A DNA stretch of 7,356 nucleotides, from positions 1-7,356 of the forward strand of contig JAISFT010000251.1 of the NCBI GenBank assembly GCA_031263435.1, given 5' to 3'. Below, piece by piece: positions 1 through 6,008 of the stretch. This DNA is from Treponema sp. (lineage in GTDB: Bacteria > Spirochaetota > Spirochaetia > Treponematales > Breznakiellaceae). Position 1 is the stretch's first letter. Every line of letters starts with the position of its first letter. Under the pieces are notes generated by a model. That model ran no database searches and was not told the origin of the DNA. It saw nothing but the letters and a program-made list of their open reading frames with translations. The position numbers and the translations under genes were made by a program.

Positions 1-2
1 CC

Positions 3-29
3 GGTGAGGGCGTCCCGGCATTGGTGTGA
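3..29 (+). CDS. Possible C-terminal end of an IspF-like protein (5' partial)
   Basis: Frame 3 of the window reads GEGVPALV and then a TGA stop. IspF (2-C-methyl-D-erythritol 2,4-cyclodiphosphate synthase, isoprenoid MEP pathway), alone or as the C-terminal half of IspDF, typically ends in a segment like GEGIAA followed by a few hydrophobic residues, so the tail fits. Only eight residues are visible, which is too few for a firm call. Another frame is also open from the window edge and stops at 57. It spells an Arg-rich tail that resembles nothing I know. The feature is offered because some gene must end near here on the plus strand, or the leader would be unusually long. Confidence 0.25.
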   Translation, partial: GEGVPALV

Positions 30-107
30 CACGGCCCGGACCCGGAATATGCTTTAGGCTACGGACATAAGGCTTCTGGTCCGCAGGCGGGGAGGAGGCT
101 CCGGCGC

Positions 108-167
108 AGGGGGGGCGGAGAGAAGATGTGGCGGTATGGGAAAAACGGTACGGTAACAGCCCCCCCT
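108..167 (+). repeat. 9-bp perfect inverted repeat with G7/C7 arms
   Basis: The arm at 108-116 (A, seven G, C) is the exact reverse complement of 159-167 (G, seven C, T). The arms are separated by 42 bases. In RNA this would be a very stable GC stem with a large loop. No U-run follows the second arm, so it is not a standard intrinsic terminator. It may shape the cysS leader or end the upstream transcript. Confidence 0.5.
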
Positions 168-174
168 TCTAAAT

Positions 175-208
175 GACGCCGCCAGAATGGCGTCGCCAGA
201 ATGGCGCA
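175..208 (+). repeat. 14-bp tandem repeat with internal hairpins
   Basis: GCCAGAATGGCG occurs at 181-192 and again at 195-206, a period of 14 bases. Each copy contains the dyad GCCA-GAA-TGGC. The first copy is also framed by GACGCC (175-180) and GGCGTC (189-194), a perfect 6-bp stem with an 8-base loop. It lies in the leader 50-80 bases before the cysS start, so it could be an operator or an RNA structure. No protein or ligand can be assigned. Confidence 0.5.
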
Positions 209-256
209 GGCGCAAGCTTGATCATTCCGCGGGTTTTGCGTATTCTACGGATATTT

Positions 257-1780
257 ATGGCCCAACAAACCGGGAAGCTTACCCTTTACAACACGCTGGG
301 ACGGGAAATGCAGATCTTTGAACCTCTGGTACAAGGCCGGGTTGGTTTTTACGGCTGTGGTCCTACGGTCTACAATTACGCACATATCGGAAATCTGAGG
401 GCCTATGTTACCCATGATATGCTGGTCCGGACTCTTCGCCGCATGGGCTACGAGGTGAACCATGTGATGAACATTACCGATGTGGGGCACCTTTCGGGCG
501 ACAACGACGAAGGGGACGACAAGATGCTGAAGAGCGCCGAGGAGAGGGGCAAGGGTGTTCTGGAGATTGCCGATTTTTACACGAAGGCGTTCTTTGCCGA
601 TATGGAGCGGATGAATATTGAGAGGCCGACGGTGGTTTGTAAGGCCACGGAGCATGTGGGGGAGATGATCGAGCTGATCCGGCGGATCGAGGCTAATGGT
701 TTTACCTATTTTGCGGGGGGGAATCTGTACTTTGATGTGGGGAAATTCCCTGCCTACGGGGATCTGGCCCTGCTCCGGCAGGATGAGTTAAGGGCCGGCG
801 CCCGGGTGAAGGCGGACCTGAATAAACGGAGCCCCCAGGATTTTGTGCTGTGGTTTACGAAGAGCAAATTTGAAAACCAGGCTTTGCTCTGGGACAGTCC
901 CTGGGGCCGGGGGTATCCGGGCTGGCATATTGAATGTTCCGCGATGAGTATGAAGTACCTGGGGGAGCAGTTTGATATCCACGCGGGGGGGATTGATCAT
1001 GTGCCGGTTCACCATACCAACGAAATTGCCCAAAGTGAGGCCGCCACGGGGAAGCACCCTTGGGTTAGATACTGGGTTCACAATGAATTTTTGGTCCTGG
1101 ACCGGGGGAAAATGTCCAAGTCTTCGGGCAGTTTTCTTACCCTGCAGAGTCTTGTAGACTCCGGCTACGATCCGCTGGACTACCGCTATTTCCTCTTGGG
1201 GGGCCATTACCGCAGCCAGCTTCAGTTTTCCTGGGAAAGTCTGGAAACTGCAAAAAACGCCCGCCGCTCTTTGACGGAGCGTATCCGGGCCCTGGCCCTT
1301 AAAGCCGGGGCGGCGGCTGAGGGCGGCGGGGGCGGGTCTTCCGAATCCTCCGAATCCGGGGTTTCCGGCCGGGGGCTTTCGGACATTTCGGACAAGGCCA
1401 GGGGCTACCTGGCGGCCTTTGACAAGGCCCTGGGGGACGATCTTTCCAGTCCCCGGGCTTTGGCGGAACTGTGGGGGCTTATCCGGGACCCGGAGGTTGA
1501 GGCGGGGGATGCCCTGGCCGGCGCCCTTGACATGGACCGGGCGCTGGGCTTGAGGCTGGCCGATGCTGTCCGCGATGCGGGACAGGGGGGGGAAGATCCC
1601 GGTCTGGAACAGGAAATAGCAATGCTGATAGGCGAAAGGACGGAGGCAAAAAAGGCGAGGGACTATGCAAGGGCGGATAGCATACGGGCGGGTCTTAAAG
1701 AGCGGGGAATCCTGTTGGAGGATGGCCCGGGGGGGACGGTATGGCGGAGAGTCCCCGGATGGACTGTTCCCCGGGCGTAG
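257..1780 (+). CDS. cysS: Cysteinyl-tRNA synthetase
   Basis: This class I aminoacyl-tRNA synthetase activates cysteine with ATP and charges tRNA-Cys in the cytoplasm. With the start at 257 the protein has 507 residues, slightly above the usual 460-500. The Rossmann fold shows GCGPTVYNYAHIGN, with the HIGN signature at residues 43-46, and KMSKS lies at 285-289. The four expected zinc ligands that recognise the substrate thiol are present: Cys34, Cys227 (WHIECSAMS), His252 and Glu256 (VHHTNE). The C-terminal helical region ends with the family-typical RTEAKKARDYARADSIR and a GILLEDGPGGTVWR-like tail. The start at 257 is chosen because MAQQTGKLTLYNTLG matches where CysRS proteins begin. No strong Shine-Dalgarno precedes it, and an in-frame ATG at 173 remains possible. 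A Gly/Ser-rich insert at about residues 350-378 sits in the variable stretch before the DALR-type helical domain. Confidence 0.96.
   Translation: MAQQTGKLTLYNTLGREMQIFEPLVQGRVGFYGCGPTVYNYAHIGNLRAYVTHDMLVRTLRRMGYEVNHVMNITDVGHLSGDNDEGDDKMLKSAEERGKGVLEIADFYTKAFFADMERMNIERPTVVCKATEHVGEMIELIRRIEANGFTYFAGGNLYFDVGKFPAYGDLALLRQDELRAGARVKADLNKRSPQDFVLWFTKSKFENQALLWDSPWGRGYPGWHIECSAMSMKYLGEQFDIHAGGIDHVPVHHTNEIAQSEAATGKHPWVRYWVHNEFLVLDRGKMSKSSGSFLTLQSLVDSGYDPLDYRYFLLGGHYRSQLQFSWESLETAKNARRSLTERIRALALKAGAAAEGGGGGSSESSESGVSGRGLSDISDKARGYLAAFDKALGDDLSSPRALAELWGLIRDPEVEAGDALAGALDMDRALGLRLADAVRDAGQGGEDPGLEQEIAMLIGERTEAKKARDYARADSIRAGLKERGILLEDGPGGTVWRRVPGWTVPRA
1340..1357 (+). repeat. 9-bp tandem duplication within cysS linker
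   Basis: TCCGAATCC is repeated twice back to back and in frame, encoding Ser-Glu-Ser twice (residues 362-367). It directly follows a Gly5 run encoded by G-rich sequence. The duplication enlarges a low-complexity linker without disturbing the frame and suggests growth by replication slippage. Confidence 0.7.
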
Positions 1781-1825
1781 GCCGTTCCGGGCTGTAACAA
1801 ACAAGGGAAACAGGTTGTTTACAAT

Positions 1826-2389
1826 ATGGATAACAAAGCTCCGGGACCGGATTTCCGCAAGCTCTACGACACGGTATTTCCCATTTTGTTCCGTGTTGCC
1901 TATCGTATTGCCGCCAGTGAGGAGGCGGCGGAGGATCTGTGCCAGGAGGCATTCTTTCGTCTCTATGAAAAAAACATGGTATTCCCTAACCCGGAGGAGG
2001 CTAAATACTGGCTTATCCGGGTAGTTAAAAATGCATCGTTAAATTACGCAAAACGCAAGGAACGGGAACGGAAGGCCTATCAACGGGCCTTTCGTGAGGA
2101 TACCCGGGAAATTGAAAACGGGGAGGGGCTTCTTCTTAAAAAAGAAACCCGGCAGGAGGTCCAGGAAGCCATGAAAAAGCTGCCGGAAAACCTCCGCATA
2201 GTGTTGATCTTAAAAGAGTATGGCGAGATGAACTACAAGGATATTGGCCGTACGTTGGGAATAAGCGAGGGGAATGTCAAGGTCCGGGTTTTTAGGGCCC
2301 GGGAGCGGCTTTCTGTTATTTTGGAAACGGTAGAACAGCACCAGAGTGCTGAAAAACGTCCAGGGAAGGATGGTTTACATGTGCCCTGA
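1826..2389 (+). CDS. ECF-family RNA polymerase sigma factor (sigma-24/RpoE-like)
   Basis: This 187-residue protein has the two-domain plan of a group IV (extracytoplasmic function) sigma factor, which directs RNA polymerase to stress promoters. Region 2, about residues 10-80, contains the DLCQEAFFRLYE helix (37-48) and WLIRVVKNASLNYAKRK (62-78), expected to bind the -10 element and core enzyme. Region 4, about 110-168, ends with a helix-turn-helix (MNYKDIGRTLGISEGNVKVR, residues 135-154), followed by VFRARERL, that would bind the -35 element. Region 3 is absent, as is normal for ECF factors. No alternative start lies upstream in frame. The ribosome site is weak (AAGGGAAA ends about 16 bases before ATG). 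The next gene overlaps by 11 bases and encodes a zinc-finger anti-sigma factor, so this factor is probably held inactive at the membrane. From memory, T. pallidum also has an ECF sigma gene after cysS. The ECF subgroup cannot be assigned by eye. Confidence 0.93.
   Translation: MDNKAPGPDFRKLYDTVFPILFRVAYRIAASEEAAEDLCQEAFFRLYEKNMVFPNPEEAKYWLIRVVKNASLNYAKRKERERKAYQRAFREDTREIENGEGLLLKKETRQEVQEAMKKLPENLRIVLILKEYGEMNYKDIGRTLGISEGNVKVRVFRARERLSVILETVEQHQSAEKRPGKDGLHVP
2362..2369 (+). promoter_or_regulatory. Shine-Dalgarno for anti-sigma gene
   Basis: AGGGAAGG lies inside the 3' end of the sigma factor gene and ends 9 bases before ATG 2379. This favours 2379 over the in-frame ATG at 2370 and GTG at 2346, and indicates translational coupling to the sigma gene. 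Confidence 0.6.
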
Positions 2390-3029
2390 TCGTCAAATTC
2401 TTTCACTGTATCTGGATGGGGAATTACCCTCACCCTGGAAGGAAAAGATGGAGGCCCACTTGGACTCCTGCCCCGCGTGCCGGGATCGTATTGAATCCTG
2501 GAAACGAATTTCCGGGGAACTGCGGGTTGATGTTGATCCGCTCCGGGCAGAACGGGTATGGGAGCGTATTGGCGGCCGGATTGCCGCCGCGGAGGCGCTC
2601 CCGGTCCCGGTCCCGGTCCCGGAAAAAACGGTCCGGGAAGCGCCGCTTATCTCCGGCGCAGGCCGGAGACTGCCGGCGCTGTGGTACCGCCGGGTGAGTC
2701 TGCCCTTCCCCGCCGCAGCGGCGCTGGGGGCTACGGCGGCGGCCCTGGTGCTGTTCTTCGGTTCCTTCTGGTTCAGATCGTTTACCGGAGGAGGGCCGGT
2801 TCCGGTTTCCGCTTCGCCGGCGATTGCCCTGGAAGCCGCGGGAATTGATATGGAACTGAGCGATATTCGTCCGGCCGGTGATGTATCGGGACTGTTCCAG
2901 TACCTGGGAGACACGGATTCAAACGATACTGTTTATATCCGTCTTCCGGAAAGCCGGAGTTTTCAAAGGGCCGGTGAACCAACGATTATCCGGGCCGCGG
3001 ATTATACCCCAAGAAGGTTCCAAAAATGA
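2379..3029 (+). CDS. Zinc-finger transmembrane anti-sigma factor
   Basis: This protein of about 216 residues is the predicted partner of the ECF sigma factor encoded just upstream. The N-terminal cytoplasmic part carries the anti-sigma zinc motif His-x3-Cys-x2-Cys (AHLDSCPACRDRI: His27, Cys31, Cys34). The upstream Cys2 could be a fourth ligand. This domain (zf-HC2 type) is known to wrap and inhibit ECF sigma factors. A Pro-Val repeat (residues 75-81) leads to one hydrophobic membrane segment, about 107-132, rich in Ala and ending LVLFFGSFWF. The remaining ~84 residues would be outside the cytoplasmic membrane. They show no family I recognise, and include an acidic stretch (GDTDSNDT). The gene overlaps the sigma gene by 11 bases and shares an ATGA stop/start with the next gene, so all three are probably co-translated. 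Release of the sigma factor could be by proteolysis or zinc/redox change, but nothing in the sequence decides this. Confidence 0.88.
   Translation: MCPDRQILSLYLDGELPSPWKEKMEAHLDSCPACRDRIESWKRISGELRVDVDPLRAERVWERIGGRIAAAEALPVPVPVPEKTVREAPLISGAGRRLPALWYRRVSLPFPAAAALGATAAALVLFFGSFWFRSFTGGGPVPVSASPAIALEAAGIDMELSDIRPAGDVSGLFQYLGDTDSNDTVYIRLPESRSFQRAGEPTIIRAADYTPRRFQK
2601..2622 (+). repeat. Hexanucleotide tandem repeat (CCGGTC) in anti-sigma gene
   Basis: CCGGTC is repeated three times with a partial fourth copy, encoding Pro-Val-Pro-Val-Pro-Val in the linker between the zinc-finger domain and the membrane segment. The 6-base unit keeps the frame, so copy-number change would only lengthen or shorten the linker. 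Confidence 0.8.
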
Positions 3030-3607
3030 TCTGTCCCCTGCGCCCCCGGCGCGGTTTTTTAGGGGGTATTCTGTTCTTTGCAGCCCTGGGCGCCGGTTTT
3101 GGTCAGGAGCCTTCGCTGGAGGATCTGCTGCCGGGGCTTAGGGAACGGGCGGTTATTCTGGAAATTATTTCCCGGGTGGTGGACCGGAATCAACAGGTGG
3201 TCTGGAATTCGGTTGATTCCAAGGTGACCCTCCCGGGAAAACCGGTAAGGATAAACATGGTGGGGACCAATGTACTTATAGCCCTCCAGTTTACGTTCTT
3301 CTTCAGGCCCGGATTCAACAGTGTCCTGGTGGCCCAGGGGCAAATCTGGGTGGACGTGCCCGACGAGGGTATCCGTTATCAGACTACGCTGCAAACCATA
3401 CCAATAGAAATTGGGGAGCCGATATTTTTCTTCCCCCTGGGTTCCCCCGATTCCCCGGAAGAGACACGGATAGAACTGGAACTGGAGATCCGGCCCTACG
3501 GGGAGATGGAACAAGATGCCTCGCCCTGGGATCGGGGCCGGAGGGATCCCGGTAGAATCCTTCCGGGGGCGGGGGATTCGGGAAACGGGACGGGAGAATC
3601 CGAATAA
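3026..3607 (+). CDS. Secreted protein of unknown family in the sigma-factor operon
   Basis: This 193-residue protein matches no family I recognise. Residues 1-26 form a signal peptide: RPRRG in the n-region, then FLGGILFFAALGAGFG, with likely cleavage before Gln27. There is no lipobox Cys, so it is probably periplasmic. The mature part begins with a helical stretch (LEDLLPGLRERAVILEIISRV, about 31-51) and continues into a beta-rich core with alternating hydrophobics (about 58-157), including IALQFTFFFRPGFNSVLVAQ (85-104) and EPIFFFPLG (131-139). The last 30 residues are Gly/Asp/Pro-rich and probably disordered. Its ATG overlaps the anti-sigma stop (ATGA), and AGAAGG lies 8 bases before the start, so translation is coupled. 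By position it could be a third component of the sigma regulatory unit or an envelope effector. That role is an inference from gene order only. Confidence 0.8.
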   Translation: MICPLRPRRGFLGGILFFAALGAGFGQEPSLEDLLPGLRERAVILEIISRVVDRNQQVVWNSVDSKVTLPGKPVRINMVGTNVLIALQFTFFFRPGFNSVLVAQGQIWVDVPDEGIRYQTTLQTIPIEIGEPIFFFPLGSPDSPEETRIELELEIRPYGEMEQDASPWDRGRRDPGRILPGAGDSGNGTGESE

Positions 3608-3610
3608 GCA

Positions 3611-5290
3611 ATGAAGGGGTGTCTCCGCGGGTCCGGGGAAATGTTTCTATTCTACAACCGGACTCTGAAAGGGCGGATTCTTTTTTTTCTGCCCTGTCTG
3701 TTACTGTGCCTGCTGTTTTCCTGCGAAAAAAAAATTCCCGTTGTCTACAGTCTTGATCCCTCCATCGGCATGCTGGGGGAACTGCTTAACATTCAGGGGG
3801 AGTCTTTTGGGGAAGAACGGGGGGAATCCTATGTCAGCATCGCCGGGATTCCCCCTACCGGTTCTTCCTATGTCCACTGGGAGGATACCCGGATCACGCT
3901 GCGGCTTCCTGAATTTGGTGATTCCGGCCTGGTCCGGGTTCATGTGGGGGACAAACGGAGCAATGCGCTGCTCTTTTCCAACCGGGCAACCATGCCGGCC
4001 CCGGTCGAAGGGGAAGACTTTGGCATTGGTCCCCGGGTCGGCGCCATTGAGCCTGCTTCCGCCCCGATAGGGGCCTTGGTATCCATTGTCGGGAGCGGTT
4101 TCGGCAGTTCCCGGGAACAAAGCGGTGTTTTCTTTTCCTGGGACGCGGAGGCTGTTCCGGGAACCCCGGCGGAAAACCGGAGTCCCGGTTTTATCGGGGT
4201 GTTTGAGGCCGATCTGGGCTACGATCTGTGGACCGATCGGGAGATCCGGGTCCGGGTTCCCGATGGGGCGGTAAGCGGAAACGTGGAGATCCGGACTCCC
4301 CGGGGCAACTCCCGGCCGGTTTTTTTTGAGGTCTCCGGCAAGCCCGGAACCAAGGTGTTCCGAAACAAACGGAGCTATACCTTTAGCTATCCGGTGCAGG
4401 TTCGGATACAGGACGCCTCCGTGCCCAATACACTGTACCTCTGGGTACCCCGGCCCGCGGTCTCCGCTTCTCAGCGGAATCCCGAATTGCTTTCCCGCAA
4501 TGTGGAGAGTTTTGTAGAAGACCACCGGGGGACCAACCTGTTCCGGCTTGTGGACCTTGCCGCGGGTTCCAGGGTGGCCCTTGATCAGATCTGGCTGGTG
4601 GAGGTATACGCCCAGGAAACGAATCTGCGGTACCAGCAGATCAGACAGGATACCTCCTCCCCCATTTACGCCGCATATACCCAGGCCACCGCCCTGATTC
4701 CCGCGGATGACAGGCGGATCGCCGCGCTGGGGGAACGGATCTACGGACGGGAGAGGAATCCCTATCTGAAGGCGCAGCGAATCTACGAATGGCTGGTCAA
4801 CGGGGGGAACATCGGCCTTTCCGTCGGCGGCGCGGAGGACGGCGGGGTTCTGGAAGCCCTGGAACAGGGGCGTTTCGATTCGTATACTGCATCCTTGCTT
4901 TTCTGCGCGCTGGCCCGTTCGGGGGGGGTCCCTGCCATTCCGGTTTCCGGGGTTCTGATCAGCCGGGGGCAGACTCTGAAGCACTACTGGGCGGAATTCT
5001 GGATCGACGGCTTCGGCTGGGTTCCCCTGGACCCGGCTCTGGGGGCCGGGGCCGCGCCCGGGGACTTTGAGCTGAGGGAAAATGCAAAATCCTGGTATTT
5101 CGGCAACCTTGACAACCAGCGGATCGCCTTTTCCCGGGGGCAAAATCCGCTGTCTCCCATGGATCCCCGGGGCAGAACCGTGGTCCGGGGGCGGGAACTG
5201 CAGAATCTCTGGGAAGAAGCGGTAGGGGGATTGAGATCCTATTCATCCCTGTGGGGGGATGTAACGATCACCGGTACCTATGCCCATTAG
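3611..5290 (+). CDS. Putative lipoprotein with two TIG/IPT-like domains and a transglutaminase-like domain
   Basis: The protein has 559 residues from ATG 3611, or 549 from ATG 3641. The later start gives a more typical lipoprotein leader, and neither has a well-spaced ribosome site. A hydrophobic segment (FFLPCLLLCLLFSC) ends in a Leu-Phe-Ser-Cys lipobox at Cys38, which is non-canonical but tolerable in spirochaetes. Two Ig-like TIG/IPT repeats follow. The first, about 45-123, begins VVYSLDPSIGMLGELLNIQG; the second, about 143-241, begins VGAIEPASAPIGALVSIVGS. After a linker comes a transglutaminase-like core, about 370-480. It has the ALARSGGVPAIPVSG helix/strand, His458 (KHYWAEFW) and Asp474 (GWVPLDPALG). 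By spacing to the GVPA motif, the catalytic Cys position is Ser424; Cys432 lies two turns later on the same helix. It may therefore be an inactive, substrate-binding relative of TGc-fold peptidases. It begins 3 bases after the previous gene and is probably in the same operon. Confidence 0.85.
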   Translation: MKGCLRGSGEMFLFYNRTLKGRILFFLPCLLLCLLFSCEKKIPVVYSLDPSIGMLGELLNIQGESFGEERGESYVSIAGIPPTGSSYVHWEDTRITLRLPEFGDSGLVRVHVGDKRSNALLFSNRATMPAPVEGEDFGIGPRVGAIEPASAPIGALVSIVGSGFGSSREQSGVFFSWDAEAVPGTPAENRSPGFIGVFEADLGYDLWTDREIRVRVPDGAVSGNVEIRTPRGNSRPVFFEVSGKPGTKVFRNKRSYTFSYPVQVRIQDASVPNTLYLWVPRPAVSASQRNPELLSRNVESFVEDHRGTNLFRLVDLAAGSRVALDQIWLVEVYAQETNLRYQQIRQDTSSPIYAAYTQATALIPADDRRIAALGERIYGRERNPYLKAQRIYEWLVNGGNIGLSVGGAEDGGVLEALEQGRFDSYTASLLFCALARSGGVPAIPVSGVLISRGQTLKHYWAEFWIDGFGWVPLDPALGAGAAPGDFELRENAKSWYFGNLDNQRIAFSRGQNPLSPMDPRGRTVVRGRELQNLWEEAVGGLRSYSSLWGDVTITGTYAH

Positions 5291-5293
5291 GAG
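5289..5293 (+). promoter_or_regulatory. Shine-Dalgarno for UMP kinase gene
   Basis: AGGAG overlaps the TAG stop of the upstream lipoprotein gene and ends 8 bases before ATG 5302. It decides this start over the in-frame ATG at 5251 inside the previous gene. Confidence 0.75.
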
Positions 5294-5301
5294 AAGGAAC
5301 T

Positions 5302-5985
5302 ATGTTGACGGTTATTTCGTTGGGGGGTTCCATTGTGGCCCCCGATGGGGTGGATGAGGACTATCTGCGGGAACTGCTGTCGCTGGTGAACCGTTTGCTG
5401 TCGGAGGATGATGAACGGCGCTTTATCTTTGTGGTGGGGGGCGGCGGCCCGGCCCGTTCCTGGCAGAGGGCTTACCGGAATGTGGTGCAGCATTTTTCCA
5501 ATGATGAGGCGGACTGGATCGGCGTCATGGCAACCAGGCTCAACGCCCAGCTTATCAAGGCGCTGATGGCCGGTTGGTGTTCCGAGGATGTGGTGATCGA
5601 TCCTTCCCGGGCGGATTCGTTTACCGGCAGGGTGCTGGTGGCCGCGGGCTGGAAGCCCGGATTTTCCTCGGACTACGACGCGGTGGTCCTGGCGGAGAGG
5701 TTCAACGCGGCGGTGGTGATCAACCTTTCCAATATCGAACAGGTCTACACCGCCGACCCCCGTATCGATCCCGGCGCAAAGCCCATTGAGGCTATAGGCT
5801 GGACGGATTTTATCCGCCTGGTGGGGGATGAGTGGACGCCGGGGAAAAACGTTCCCTTTGACCCGGTGGCAAGCCGCCATGCGGCCAGGCTCGGCCTAAA
5901 GGTACTCTGCGCGGCGGGGAAAAACCTGGCCAACCTGGAAAAGATCCTCCGGGGAGGGGATTTTGTGGGAACTACCATCGGGTGA
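5302..5985 (+). CDS. pyrH: UMP kinase, archaeal-type (amino acid kinase family)
   Basis: The 227-residue product should phosphorylate UMP to UDP with ATP in pyrimidine nucleotide synthesis in the cytoplasm. It has amino acid kinase family marks: VISLGGSIV (4-12) for the phosphate-binding strand-loop, FVVGGGGPARSW (43-54), FSSDYDAVVLAERF (121-134), the NLSNIEQVYTADPR nucleotide-binding region (141-154) and a C-terminal GTTIG. The short N-terminus, the FDPVASRHAARLGLKVL stretch (186-202) and the GTTI ending resemble Pyrococcus-type UMP kinase more than the usual bacterial PyrH, which opens with a KLSGEAL motif. The start at 5302 has a good AGGAG and matches the family N-terminus. It lies 11 bases after the lipoprotein gene, so it is probably the distal gene of that transcript. 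A related amino acid kinase activity cannot be excluded. The symbol is by function; the subfamily differs from standard bacterial PyrH. Confidence 0.85.
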   Translation: MLTVISLGGSIVAPDGVDEDYLRELLSLVNRLLSEDDERRFIFVVGGGGPARSWQRAYRNVVQHFSNDEADWIGVMATRLNAQLIKALMAGWCSEDVVIDPSRADSFTGRVLVAAGWKPGFSSDYDAVVLAERFNAAVVINLSNIEQVYTADPRIDPGAKPIEAIGWTDFIRLVGDEWTPGKNVPFDPVASRHAARLGLKVLCAAGKNLANLEKILRGGDFVGTTIG

Positions 5986-6008
5986 GGCTGTGGGGGCATA
6001 ATCAGCCT
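5985..6008. terminator. Weak hairpin between convergent genes
   Basis: AGGCTG (5985-5990) pairs with CAGCCT (6003-6008) around a 12-base loop. It covers the 16-base gap between the UMP kinase stop and the antitoxin stop and overlaps both stop codons. No U-run follows on either strand, so efficient termination is doubtful. Confidence 0.2.

Larger units (their letters stand above)
30..256 (+). other. G/C-rich non-coding leader upstream of cysS
   Basis: These 227 bases carry no convincing gene. They hold a G7 tract (109-115), a complementary C7 tract (160-166) and a tandem repeat with internal dyad symmetry (175-208). No clear sigma-70 promoter stands out, and there is no T-box specifier or antiterminator sequence of the kind that controls cysS in Firmicutes. 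An in-frame ATG at 173 could extend cysS upstream. The extension (MTPPEWRRQNG...) does not resemble CysRS and is read from the repeat, so the region is more likely an untranslated leader. Confidence 0.5.

Noticed and set aside
30..256. T-box riboswitch upstream of cysS
   Set aside because: The conserved T-box antiterminator sequence and a following terminator are absent, and T-boxes are mainly a Firmicutes/Actinobacteria feature.
173..256. N-terminal extension of CysRS from ATG 173
   Set aside because: The extra 28 residues are read from a tandem DNA repeat, have no ribosome site, and fall before the usual CysRS start.
788..1804. A 338-codon minus-strand open frame opposite cysS
   Set aside because: It lies entirely over the conserved CysRS coding sequence and has a low-complexity Pro/Arg/Gly translation and no family features.
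3701..5143. A 480-codon open frame on the minus strand opposite the lipoprotein gene
   Set aside because: It is antisense to a gene with a signal sequence, TIG repeats and a transglutaminase-like core. The translation is Pro/Gly/Arg-rich without domain character, as expected for a shadow frame in GC-rich DNA.
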